A DNA stretch of 28,398 nt from Alphaproteobacteria bacterium (GTDB lineage: Bacteria; Pseudomonadota; Alphaproteobacteria; Rhodobacterales; Rhodobacteraceae), in assembly GCA_024279075.1 (NCBI GenBank), contig JAJRRX010000010.1, positions 1 through 28,398 on the forward strand, given 5' to 3'. The notes under the pieces were generated by a model. The model had not been told where the DNA came from. It worked only from the letters and a program-made list of their open reading frames with translations, and ran no database searches. Shown here piece by piece: positions 15,420 to 23,215 of this stretch (its first letter is position 1; every line of letters starts with the position of its first letter). Position numbers and translations under genes: made by a program.

Positions 15420-15947
15420 CTCTTTTTGGTGCATCCAATCAGCATGCTTGGGGGCCTTTTTGGTTTTTGACCATTCCTCCAGCATATCCCACTTCACCGC
15501 GTCGAGCTTTGCCAGCATCGCCTCTTCGTCGGGGTCGGGGCAGGCCAGCTCAATGCGGTGGCCGCTGGGGTCAAAAAAGTAGATTGAGTGGAAGATGGAA
15601 TGATCGGTGACACCAAGCACGTCTACACCATTGACCTCCAAATGATCTTTGAATTCCAGCAGCTTAGCGCGGTCAGCCACCTTAAAGGCGAGGTGCTGCA
15701 CCCATTCGGGCGTGTTCGGGTCTTTGCCCATTTCGGGCTGGGTTGGCAGCTCAAAAAACGCCAGCACATTGCCCATGCCCGCATCGAGAAACACGTGCAT
15801 GTAAGGGTCCGGCGCGTGAGTGCTGGGCACTTTATCCTCGGCAATCGCGAGCACAAAATCCATGTTGAGCATTTTGCTATACCATTCCACGGTCTCTTTG
15901 GCGTCCTTGCAGCGGTAAGCCACATGGTGGATTTGGTCGATTTTCAT
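15408..15947 (-). CDS. VOC-family (glyoxalase/extradiol dioxygenase fold) protein
   Basis: A 179-aa single-domain-pair VOC protein. Metal-ligand candidates are H8 in I-H-H-V-A-Y, H85 in V-Q-H-L-A-F and E133 in H-R-I-E-L. The family includes glyoxalase I, methylmalonyl-CoA epimerase and extradiol dioxygenases. As the last gene of an operon with fumarylacetoacetase and an aromatic hydroxylase, it could be a ring-cleavage enzyme or an isomerase acting on a pathway intermediate. The sequence does not decide. AGGACA precedes the ATG. The C-terminal ~35 residues (basic, helical) extend beyond the VOC fold. Confidence 0.8.
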   Translation of the reverse strand: MKIDQIHHVAYRCKDAKETVEWYSKMLNMDFVLAIAEDKVPSTHAPDPYMHVFLDAGMGNVLAFFELPTQPEMGKDPNTPEWVQHLAFKVADRAKLLEFKDHLEVNGVDVLGVTDHSIFHSIYFFDPSGHRIELACPDPDEEAMLAKLDAVKWDMLEEWSKTKKAPKHADWMHQKELGA

Positions 15948-15959
15948 AACAGTGTCCTT

Positions 15960-16151
15960 TCAGGTTTGGGCAGCAGCTTGCAAGGCGGCATCGAGCACGT
16001 CTTGGTTGCCAATATGGTTGGCGAGGATCAGGATCAGGCGGGCATTTAGCGCCTCTGATTCCGCATCCGTCAGGCCCTCATGGGCCGCGATCAGAGTGGC
16101 GTAGAAGTCGTCGGTTTGGTCAAAATTGGGTTTGAGGTCAAGCATGATCAT
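15960..16151 (-). CDS. DUF2783 small protein
   Basis: A 63-aa soluble helical protein with the pattern D-F-Y-A-T-L-I-A-A-H-E-G-L and N-A-R-L-I-L-I-L-A-N-H-I-G characteristic of DUF2783. Its start overlaps the stop of the FAD hydroxylase (ATGA). Proteins of this type occur next to FAD-dependent aromatic hydroxylases and may be small partner subunits, but the biochemical role is unknown. Confidence 0.8.
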   Translation of the reverse strand: MIMLDLKPNFDQTDDFYATLIAAHEGLTDAESEALNARLILILANHIGNQDVLDAALQAAAQT

Positions 16152-17746
16152 TTCTTTCCAATGGCGGTGAGCAGGGCGGCTTTTACGGCGGCTTCATCAT
16201 AGGCTAGCCAGCGGGCGGCTACGTGTTGGTCGGGCCGCAGCAGGTAAACGGCCACGCCTGCATCGCCCAGATAGCGCGCTTTCAGGTCCTCGGTGGCAGG
16301 CAAAGTGAGGCCCTCAACGGTAACGCCGTCCACCTCCAGCATCTTGGGGACATCAAGGCCAATGCCAAGCAGTTGGAAGCGGTTGCCAAGCTTGTCAAGC
16401 AGCCAACCCTCGCCCATATCTGCGTCTTTCATCGGCGCACCGGGGCGGGTCTCGGCTGGCAGCTGGGATACGTCTGGCCCATTGAGTGCAGAGCCGTCAT
16501 AGGTGCAGGGCACCGAAAGCCGGCCGGAATTCACCAGCGGGCGGGCGAACGCATGGCTGCGCGCGAGGCTCAACACCGCATCGCGAAAAGTGCGGCTGGC
16601 TTTGCTTTTTGGCGTGATAAAATCGGTCGAGCGGGTGGAGTTTAGGATGTTTTCCTCGGCCCCATACACCCGTTCATCCGAGTAGCTATCAAGCAGCGCT
16701 TCATCGGCTATGCCCTCTATCACCATTTTCAATTTCCACGCTAGGTTGTCGGTATCCTGCAAGCCGCTATTGGCTCCGCGGGCGCCAAACGGGCTGACTT
16801 GGTGGGCAGAATCGCCAGCAAAAAGCGTGCGACCGTAGCGAAACTTCTCCATCCGGCGGCACTGAAAAGTGTAGATCGAGGTCCATTCCAGCTCAAATTC
16901 CGCGTCCTCCCCAAGCATGGCGTGCAGGCGTCGCTTGATATTCGAAGGCTTCAGTTCCTCTTCGCGGTCAATATCATGGCCGATCTGAAAATCTATCCGC
17001 CAGACATTATCTGGCTGTTTATGCAGCAGCGCCGATTGCCCACGGTTAAAGGGCGGGTCAAACCAGAACCAGCGCTCGGTCGGAAAATCAGCTTGCATAA
17101 TCACATCGGCAATTAGGAAGTTATCCTCAAACACCCGCCCCTTAAAATCATGGCCGAGCATTTGGCGGGTGGGGGAGTTGGCCCCGTCGCAGGCGATCAG
17201 CCAATCGGCTTCCAGCAGGTAGCTGCCTTCGGGTGTGTCGACCTCAAGGCGCACATGGTCGCCATTATCGGCCAGCGCCGTAACCTTGTTTTTGCCCCGC
17301 AGCTCAATCGGCGCACCGCCAGCTTCTAGCGCCCGCAGCCGCTCAATCAGCTTTTCCTCAAAGGTGTATTGCTGTAGGTTTATAAACGCTGGGTTTTTAT
17401 GGCCGGATTCTGGCAGTAGGTTAAAGCTATAGGCCTCGTCCTCATCCACAAACACCCGCCCTGTATCCCACAGCACGCCCTTCTCGACCATCGGTTCACC
17501 ACAACCTAAACGGTCTAAAATCTCTAGTGGCCGCTTGGCAAAGCAAATAGCGCGAGAGCCAAAGCTCACGCGGTCATTGTCGTCCAGCACCACCACCGGC
17601 ACGCTGTGCTGCGCAAGATCAATCGCTGCTGCCAGCCCCACGGGGCCAGCGCCGATGATGATCACTTTATGCCGCGCGGTTGGGCTGGCGTCTTGGTCGG
17701 GTGAACGCTGGTAGGGGTAAAGCGGGGTTTCGAAGATTTTGTTCAT
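16148..17746 (-). CDS. FAD-dependent aromatic-ring hydroxylase (MhpA/PheA-TfdB type)
   Basis: A group A flavoprotein monooxygenase that would hydroxylate an aromatic ring with NAD(P)H and oxygen. The Rossmann motif G-A-G-P-V-G lies at about 32-37. The D-G-A-N-S motif is near 186, and the G-D-S-A-H-Q-V-S-P-F-G-A-R-G-A-N-S-G flavin-ribityl motif is near 310. The C-terminal thioredoxin-like domain of this subgroup follows. Length (532 aa) is normal. I prefer the ATG at 17746, preceded by GGGGAG; a GTG at 17752 overlaps the previous stop. The substrate is likely a phenolic acid in a homogentisate- or gentisate-like route, by neighbours only. Confidence 0.85.
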   Translation of the reverse strand: MNKIFETPLYPYQRSPDQDASPTARHKVIIIGAGPVGLAAAIDLAQHSVPVVVLDDNDRVSFGSRAICFAKRPLEILDRLGCGEPMVEKGVLWDTGRVFVDEDEAYSFNLLPESGHKNPAFINLQQYTFEEKLIERLRALEAGGAPIELRGKNKVTALADNGDHVRLEVDTPEGSYLLEADWLIACDGANSPTRQMLGHDFKGRVFEDNFLIADVIMQADFPTERWFWFDPPFNRGQSALLHKQPDNVWRIDFQIGHDIDREEELKPSNIKRRLHAMLGEDAEFELEWTSIYTFQCRRMEKFRYGRTLFAGDSAHQVSPFGARGANSGLQDTDNLAWKLKMVIEGIADEALLDSYSDERVYGAEENILNSTRSTDFITPKSKASRTFRDAVLSLARSHAFARPLVNSGRLSVPCTYDGSALNGPDVSQLPAETRPGAPMKDADMGEGWLLDKLGNRFQLLGIGLDVPKMLEVDGVTVEGLTLPATEDLKARYLGDAGVAVYLLRPDQHVAARWLAYDEAAVKAALLTAIGKK

Positions 17747-17748
17747 AC

Positions 17749-18264
17749 TCACTCCCCGCCGGTTTGCGCCAATACCGCCGCGATGGCTGCACGGTTTTCG
17801 GCGCTATTTTCGAAAATCGGCGCGCTCGAGCAGGCAGGCTCTCGCAGGATAAATACACTGGCGTCGCCCACTAATCCTCCGCCCACGCCCGCGTCGTTTA
17901 AGGCCTGAATGGCGTCTCTGCCATTATAGGCAGCTACTATCACAGTTTTTTCAGGGTCTAGTCTTGTGCTGGATCCCAAGGGATTTACCCAGCGCAAAAT
18001 TTTCCATTCCGGCTGGCTTTCGCCCTTTAGAGTCTCGGTAACGGAAAAGGTCAGCAGCGCATAGGGCAGCGGCACCCCGCCATAGGTGCTCTCCCAACGG
18101 ATAACCTCGGTCACCTCGAATTTGCCGACAAAAACCAGATCAGCTTGGCCGATATTTACGATGAGTGGCGGCGTGTTAACAGCGCAGGCCGTGGCGGGTG
18201 TGAGGCTCCCGAAGGTGATGGCAACGGCCAGCGCGATTGTTGATAATTTCTTGAAATGTTTCAT
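17749..18264 (-). CDS. Secreted hypothetical protein in the aromatic operon
   Basis: I do not recognise the family. The ATG at 18264 overlaps the MBL stop (ATGA). An N-terminal signal peptide is clear: basic M-K-H-F-K-K, then a hydrophobic stretch and P-A-T-A-C. The cysteine after A-T-A could be lipidated, but the lipobox is poor. The mature ~145 aa are mixed beta-like with two further cysteines unlikely to be metal ligands. A periplasmic protein inside a cytoplasmic catabolic operon is unexpected; it might help uptake or sensing of the substrate. Confidence 0.7.
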   Translation of the reverse strand: MKHFKKLSTIALAVAITFGSLTPATACAVNTPPLIVNIGQADLVFVGKFEVTEVIRWESTYGGVPLPYALLTFSVTETLKGESQPEWKILRWVNPLGSSTRLDPEKTVIVAAYNGRDAIQALNDAGVGGGLVGDASVFILREPACSSAPIFENSAENRAAIAAVLAQTGGE

Positions 18265-19211
18265 CCTTGCAAAGCCTCCCACATATCAATGTCGCGCTGG
18301 GCTGTCCAAATTCGCGGGTGGGCTATGCCGCGCGCTTCGTCGTAAGCCCGCGCCACGTTAAACGGCAGGCAGTGCTCGTAAATGGCAAAATCGCCGAATT
18401 TTTCGTCGCACTCGGCGCGCACCGCATCCCATGCTTCTTTCAGTGTGCCACCTTTGGCGGCCACGCGGGCGGCAGGGCGGTAAGTGCTGTCCACAAAATC
18501 ACGCGTGCTTTCAATGGCGGCTTCCACCATGCTGCGGCCCACAAGCGCATCACCGCGACCGGGGGCGATGCTGACAGGGTCAAATGCTGCGATGTTATCC
18601 AGCGTGTGGCCCCACTCGGCAAAAAAACCGTCGCCGCAGTAACACGCCGAGTGGTATTCCACGATATCGCCGGTAAACATAACCTCGGCATCGGGCACCC
18701 AAACCACCGCGTCGCCAGCGGTATGGGCGCGGCCAAGCTGCATGATATCGACACGGCGTTTGCCAAGGTACACCGTCATCGCGCCGTTGAAGGTTGTCGT
18801 CGGATAGGTGAGGCCGGGGATGCTTTCATGGCCTTCAAACAGCCGTGGGAAGCGTTGGAATTCGCTATCCCAATCCTCCTGCCCGCGCTCCTCAACCATG
18901 CCCCGTGCATCCTCGGACATAATAACCTGCGGCGCGCCAAAAGCGCTGGCCCCGAGCACCCGCACGGCGTGATAATGCGTGAGCACAAGGTGGCTGATCG
19001 GCTTGTCGGTGACCTTGCGGATCTCCTCGATTACTTTGTTCGCTAGCCGTGGCGTGGCCTGCGCCTCGATCACCATCACGCTGTCGTCGCCAATTATCAC
19101 CCCCGAATTGGGGTCGCCCTCGGCGGTGAAGGCATAAAGCCCCTCGCCGATCTCCGTAAAGCTGGTTTTCTTCTCGGTCATGTCGCCTTGCGAGGCAAAT
19201 TTCTTGGTCAT
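18261..19211 (-). CDS. MBL-fold hydrolase-like protein with altered metal site
   Basis: A 316-aa metallo-beta-lactamase-fold protein. The usual H-x-H-x-D-H motif reads H79-Y-H81-A-V83-R84, so the aspartate and histidine of the second zinc site are missing. H163 (R-A-H-T-A-G-D) and D182 (F-T-G-D) are kept, but the last ligand position is R219 in A-P-G-R-G-D. Only one metal site seems complete. The rest of the fold is intact, so this is probably a family variant. AGGACA precedes the ATG. It lies 10 bp after the fumarylacetoacetase stop. A hydrolytic step on a ring-cleavage product is possible, though it is not shown. Confidence 0.85.
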   Translation of the reverse strand: MTKKFASQGDMTEKKTSFTEIGEGLYAFTAEGDPNSGVIIGDDSVMVIEAQATPRLANKVIEEIRKVTDKPISHLVLTHYHAVRVLGASAFGAPQVIMSEDARGMVEERGQEDWDSEFQRFPRLFEGHESIPGLTYPTTTFNGAMTVYLGKRRVDIMQLGRAHTAGDAVVWVPDAEVMFTGDIVEYHSACYCGDGFFAEWGHTLDNIAAFDPVSIAPGRGDALVGRSMVEAAIESTRDFVDSTYRPAARVAAKGGTLKEAWDAVRAECDEKFGDFAIYEHCLPFNVARAYDEARGIAHPRIWTAQRDIDMWEALQG

Positions 19212-19221
19212 ATCTTGTCCT

Positions 19222-20412
19222 TTATTTGGCCCATTCGGGCGTATTTATGGCGGGGAGGATGGTGCCAGTGCAGGCCCCGAACCCAATGCGGAAGCCATCG
19301 CCTTGGGCGTGGCCTTTTAGGGTGAGAGTGTCGCCATCCTCGATAAATGTGCGGGTTTCGCCCTTGCTGAGTGTTAGTGGCTTTTCTCCGTTCCAGCTCA
19401 GCTCCATCAGCGAGCCGAACTCGGCGGGGGTGGGCCCGGAAATGGTGCCGGAACCAAGCAGATCGCCCACGCGCATCGGGCAGCCGCACAGGCTGTGATG
19501 CGTGAGCTGCTGTGCGGCGGAATAATAAAGCCGAGACGCGTTGGTGCGGCTGATTTGGTCGGTGCCCAGGTAAGCCGAAAGCTCAATGTCATAGAGCGAG
19601 GGTTTACCCTCGTGCAAATAGGGCAATAGCGGCATATCGCGCGGTGGCGTGGAGGTGCGAAAGCCTTCCAGCGCCGCTTTGGTTACGATCCACGGGCTAA
19701 TAGACGTGGCAAATGCCTTGCTCTGAAACGGGCCGAGAGGTTGGTATTCCCAACCCTGAATATCGCGCGCCGACCAGTCATTCAGCAGCACAAAACCAAA
19801 GATCATTTCGTCGGCTTCAGTGGTGGTGACGGGTTGGCCCATAGGAGAGCCGGTGCCAACAATCGCGCCGAGTTCCAGCTCGATATCGAGCTTTTCGGAC
19901 GGGCCAAAACGCCCCGCGCCAAGCTGCCCAAGCGGGCGGTGGATGGGCGCGCCGGATACAACCACACTTGACGCCCGCCCATTATAGCCGATCGGGATAT
20001 GCAGCCAGTTGGCGGGGAGGCCATTGGTTCCGCGCAGGATCTCGCCCATGTTTTCAGCGTGGTGGCGGCCTGCGTAAAAATCGGTATATTCGGCCACATT
20101 GAGGGGCATATGCATTGTGGCCTCGGCTTGGCGCTCCAGCGGGCGCGGCGCGGCGCCATCAGCTAACATTGCGGTGATCTCGGAGCGAAAATTTGCCCAT
20201 GCCTCTGGCCCCAGTGCCATAAACGCGTTCCAGTTGCCGCCCTCAAAAACCCCCGCAGGCCCCAGCCCGCTCACATCCAGAATCATATCGCCAATGGCCA
20301 CACCACAGCGCCGCCTGCCACAAACGGAAAACACACCATATGGCAGGTTATTCAACGGAAAATCGCTTTCCGGATCATTTGCACTGGCAACCCAGCTTTT
20401 TTTCAAGGCCAT
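19222..20412 (-). CDS. fahA: Fumarylacetoacetase
   Basis: This enzyme hydrolyses 4-fumarylacetoacetate to fumarate and acetoacetate, the last step of tyrosine/homogentisate degradation. The full-length form (396 aa) is present, with the N-terminal SH3-like domain and the catalytic FAH domain. Metal ligands are seen as D111 in E-Y-T-D-F-Y, E178 and E180 in I-E-L-E, and D212 in N-D-W-S-A-R-D. The catalytic histidine is H118 in G-R-H-H. GGGAG precedes the ATG. It is first in its operon and divergent from the MarR gene. The acetoacetate made could be activated by the neighbouring synthetase. Confidence 0.95.
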   Translation of the reverse strand: MALKKSWVASANDPESDFPLNNLPYGVFSVCGRRRCGVAIGDMILDVSGLGPAGVFEGGNWNAFMALGPEAWANFRSEITAMLADGAAPRPLERQAEATMHMPLNVAEYTDFYAGRHHAENMGEILRGTNGLPANWLHIPIGYNGRASSVVVSGAPIHRPLGQLGAGRFGPSEKLDIELELGAIVGTGSPMGQPVTTTEADEMIFGFVLLNDWSARDIQGWEYQPLGPFQSKAFATSISPWIVTKAALEGFRTSTPPRDMPLLPYLHEGKPSLYDIELSAYLGTDQISRTNASRLYYSAAQQLTHHSLCGCPMRVGDLLGSGTISGPTPAEFGSLMELSWNGEKPLTLSKGETRTFIEDGDTLTLKGHAQGDGFRIGFGACTGTILPAINTPEWAK

Positions 20413-20440
20413 TTTTGTTGCACTCCCACCCTTGAGCTAA

Positions 20441-20458
20441 TAGTTGTTTTTGTAACTA
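20441..20458. promoter_or_regulatory. Probable MarR operator
   Basis: TAGTT and AACTA form an inverted repeat separated by 8 bp in the 63-bp gap between fahA and the divergent marR gene. MarR proteins bind such palindromes and often repress both flanking genes until an aromatic ligand releases them. No other strong palindrome competes in the gap. Confidence 0.45.
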
Positions 20459-20460
20459 AC

Positions 20461-20475
20461 AAGGAAAATCTCCTT
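20461..20475 (+). promoter_or_regulatory. Hairpin covering the MarR ribosome binding site
   Basis: AAGGA at 20461-20465 can pair with TCCTT at 20471-20475, immediately before the ATG. The pairing would hide the Shine-Dalgarno sequence of the regulator gene and hold its translation low. It is only 5 bp, so weak. Confidence 0.25.
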
Positions 20476-20919
20476 ATGCCTGCATTTGATCTTACCGAAT
20501 TTCTGCCCTATCTGCTCACCCGCGCCGCCGAAGAAAGCAGCGCGGACTTTGCCCGCATATACAAAGACCGTTATGGGCTGTTGCGCACTGAATGGCGGGT
20601 GCTTTTTCACCTTGGGCAGCTTGGTGAAATGACGGCAACTGATATTGGCCAAGCCTCAAAGATACACAAAACCAAAATCAGCCGCTCGGTGGCGGCGCTT
20701 TATAGGCGGCGGTATGTTGTTAAAACGCAAAGCGCAAAGGACCGTCGGCGCGAGTTTCTTAAGCTGTCAGCCCAAGGTCAGCGGGTGTTTTTGGATCTGT
20801 CCGATATCGCAAAGACTTATAATGCGCATCTACTGCAAGAGTTTAGCGCCCAAGAACAGCGGGTTTTGATCGAAAGTTTGCGAAAATTGTTAGGGCAGGG
20901 GGGAGCGCAGGGCCGTTAA
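20476..20919 (+). CDS. MarR-family transcriptional regulator
   Basis: A 147-aa winged helix-turn-helix protein with the MarR pattern: an N-terminal dimer helix, the recognition region A-T-D-I-G-Q-A-S-K-I-H-K-T-K-I-S-R-S-V at about 55-73, and the wing with D-R-R-R-E-F-L-K-L-S-A-Q-G. Divergent from fahA, it most likely controls the aromatic operon and probably itself through the palindrome at 20441-20458. The inducer would be a pathway intermediate; that is inference. A terminator overlaps its stop. Confidence 0.9.
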   Translation: MPAFDLTEFLPYLLTRAAEESSADFARIYKDRYGLLRTEWRVLFHLGQLGEMTATDIGQASKIHKTKISRSVAALYRRRYVVKTQSAKDRRREFLKLSAQGQRVFLDLSDIAKTYNAHLLQEFSAQEQRVLIESLRKLLGQGGAQGR

Positions 20920-20937
20920 GCCCTGTGCTATGTTTTT
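20905..20937 (+). terminator. Rho-independent terminator of the marR gene
   Basis: GCGCAGGGC (20905-20913) pairs with GCCCTGTGC (20920-20928) with one G-U pair, and TATGTTTTT follows. The stem includes the marR stop. It lies between the convergent marR and permease genes, which are only 16 bp apart, and its T-run overlaps the permease stop. Confidence 0.75.
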
Positions 20938-22285
20938 AGTTGCCGCCTGTGCCAGAAGCGCCTTCCAAGTTGGTCGGGTCAAACACGCCACCAAAGGGCG
21001 AGGCCGGTGCGGCTGGCGCTGTTTCGCCACTATTTTGGCCAGCAGCACCCTCCAAGTTTGTTGGATCAAACACGCCGCCAAACGGGGAGGCAGGAGCCGC
21101 GGCACCGTTGTCTTCACCGCTGTTTTGGCCTGCGGCACCCTCCAGATTGGTGGGGGCAAACACACCACCAAAGGCTCCGGTTGCGCCGCCTTGGGTCGCG
21201 GGCTCGTCTGTTCCGCTCTCCTCAGTGGTTTCGCCGTTTGCTGCTGCTGCGGCAATGGCCGCCGCGCGTGCTGCTTGCAAAGCATCAATCTTTATCTGGT
21301 TTTCCAACTGCCGCGCTTCTTTATAATTCGCCTTGCATTGCTGCGGAGAATAAGATTGCGCCGTTGTCACCATAGCGATCAGGCCAAAAGACAGCGCCAC
21401 CAGCAAAATGGTTGCGACATTGCCAAACAGCCATGAAGGCAGGCCTTTGCTTGGCTTTATGTCACCAGCCTTCACCTTGCTCCGGCGGCGGAGCACTTCA
21501 AGCGTCAGTGCCCCAAATACCGTGATCGTAACAATGATCACAGCCAGCGCCGAAATTGACGGGTTAATACCGTAGCGCACCATTTGCGAAAGCTCGATCG
21601 TGAGCGTGGGGTAAGAGCCAAAGGTGAAGGTGGTGGTGTTGTAGTTCTCAAACGAGGCCAAGAACGCCAGCACCGCCGCCGACGCAATCGCTGGCCGCAT
21701 AAACGGCAGCAATATCTTACGAAAAGCTTGCGTGTGGGTTGCGCCCAAATCAAGCGCCGCTTCGGTTAAGCCGGCATCAAACCGCTGCAAGCGCGCCACA
21801 AAAACCAGCATACAGTAAGAGGCAATAAAGGTAGATTGGCCGATTATCGTCAGGAATATGCCGTTATTCAATAGCGGCACGCCGCCCAACATATCGGATA
21901 CCTGCCGCCAGAAAACCAGCGTCGAAATACCAAGCACGACGCCGGGGATCAAGATAGGGGCAATGATGATGGTATAATATGTCGACCGCCATTTTGCCCA
22001 AACCTGTGTGAGCACCAGAGAGGCCGCGAGGCCGATAGACACTGACAAGATCACCGTGCCAAAGCCAATGATGAAGCTGTTCTTAATGCCGTTCAGGATG
22101 CGCTCATCCTGAAAAAGCTCGCTAAACCACTCATAGGTAAAGCACTGCCACGGGGTGATGCTTGGGAAGGCTGCCGAGTTAAACGCGGTGAAGCCCATAA
22201 CCACCAGCGGCCCGATAAGATAGCCAAAGAAGATGATGAAATATACGCCAAGCGCAATACGGCCAAAGAGAATATTGGATTTCAT
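20936..22285 (-). CDS. PotC-like ABC importer permease with extra C-terminal domain
   Basis: The first ~280 residues are a normal PotC-type permease with six membrane segments and the coupling-helix motif E-A-A-L-D-L-G-A at about 175-182. It should form the translocation channel with the PotB-like subunit. Unlike PotC (about 260-280 aa), this protein is 449 aa. A seventh hydrophobic segment lies near residues 290-312, then an Ala-rich helical stretch and three repeats of F-G-G-V-F-[AD]-P-T-N-L-E-G-A (about 371-449). If the seventh segment crosses the membrane the tail is periplasmic. Its start overlaps the PotB-like stop (ATGA). Confidence 0.88.
   Translation of the reverse strand: MKSNILFGRIALGVYFIIFFGYLIGPLVVMGFTAFNSAAFPSITPWQCFTYEWFSELFQDERILNGIKNSFIIGFGTVILSVSIGLAASLVLTQVWAKWRSTYYTIIIAPILIPGVVLGISTLVFWRQVSDMLGGVPLLNNGIFLTIIGQSTFIASYCMLVFVARLQRFDAGLTEAALDLGATHTQAFRKILLPFMRPAIASAAVLAFLASFENYNTTTFTFGSYPTLTIELSQMVRYGINPSISALAVIIVTITVFGALTLEVLRRRSKVKAGDIKPSKGLPSWLFGNVATILLVALSFGLIAMVTTAQSYSPQQCKANYKEARQLENQIKIDALQAARAAAIAAAAANGETTEESGTDEPATQGGATGAFGGVFAPTNLEGAAGQNSGEDNGAAAPASPFGGVFDPTNLEGAAGQNSGETAPAAPASPFGGVFDPTNLEGASGTGGN
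20939..21175 (-). repeat. Three-copy coding repeat in the permease tail
   Basis: Three tandem units of about 29-30 codons encode F-G-G-V-F-[AD]-P-T-N-L-E-G-[AS] with Ala/Gln/Ser/Gly-rich linkers, at about 21086-21175, 20999-21085 and 20939-20998 (last unit short). The units are similar but not identical at DNA level. Confidence 0.85.
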
Positions 22286-23211
22286 TTGCCGATATCCCCC
22301 ATGTTAACTTTGAAAATCTTCATGAAGGTCAGCACAATCGCGATAGAAGCGATGAGAAGCACAATCGCGTAAGCCGCGCCTTGCTGCCAGTTAAGGGTAT
22401 CATTAAACCATTGATAAACCAGCTGGGTAAACCACAAGGAGGACGTGCCGCCAAGCACTTGTGGTGCCGCCAAGGCACCAGCCGACAGCATAAATACCAT
22501 GGTCATGCCCGATGCTATGCCTGGCTTGGCATGCGGAATAACCACGCGGCGGTGAATGCGGATCCAGCTTGCGCCCATGTCCCGCGCCGCTTCGATCTGG
22601 TTGCGATCCAGGCTTTCAATCACGTTATACATCGGGAACAGCATCAGCAAAATATAAGCATACCCAAGGCCGGCATAGAGCGCGATATCAGCGTTAATGA
22701 AGTCATACGGCTGATCAATCAGCCCCATTTGCATCATCAATCCGTTAATCACACCGACATCACCAAAGATGATCCGCAGCGCAAAAGCGCGCAAAATTTC
22801 GTTGATCCAGTAAGGCACAATCAGCATCACCACTAGCAAGCGCACAAAACCAGTGCCCTTGGATTGGCCAAGAAAATAGGCCAGCGGGTAACAGAGAAAA
22901 AGGTTCATGACCGTTACGGCCATCGCGGCAATGATCGTGCGCACAAATACCATCAGGTCGACCTTGTTAAACGCGTCAGACGCGCCTTCAGGGCCAAAGA
23001 TCAAGTATTTGTAGTTTTTCAGGGTGTAATCATCCGCAAACTCGCCCGCATCAAGGTTGATAGGGTTCGGGTGCAATGAATAATTAAGCATGGAAATCTG
23101 CGGCAGCAGGATCAGAAAAACGATCCAGAACGCCACGAGGAAAAACAGGATGCTGCCCAGCACCACCCCGTTATTCCTAAAGAATTCGGCGAAGAGTTTA
23201 TCTTTTTTCAT
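22282..23211 (-). CDS. PotB-like ABC importer permease
   Basis: A 309-aa inner-membrane permease with six predicted membrane segments and the coupling motif E-A-A-R-D-M-G-A-S-W-I-R-I-H-R-R-V-V-I-P, which contacts the ATPase. It pairs with the PotC-like subunit. Length and motif fit PotB/spermidine-type permeases. Only 4 bp separate it from the ATPase gene upstream in the operon, and it overlaps the PotC-like gene downstream. Substrate cannot be told from the permease alone. Confidence 0.92.
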   Translation of the reverse strand: MKKDKLFAEFFRNNGVVLGSILFFLVAFWIVFLILLPQISMLNYSLHPNPINLDAGEFADDYTLKNYKYLIFGPEGASDAFNKVDLMVFVRTIIAAMAVTVMNLFLCYPLAYFLGQSKGTGFVRLLVVMLIVPYWINEILRAFALRIIFGDVGVINGLMMQMGLIDQPYDFINADIALYAGLGYAYILLMLFPMYNVIESLDRNQIEAARDMGASWIRIHRRVVIPHAKPGIASGMTMVFMLSAGALAAPQVLGGTSSLWFTQLVYQWFNDTLNWQQGAAYAIVLLIASIAIVLTFMKIFKVNMGDIGK

Positions 23212-23215
23212 CAGC

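Noticed and set aside
18267..19046. A 259-codon plus-strand frame
   Set aside because: It is the complement of the MBL-fold gene and shows no family resemblance.
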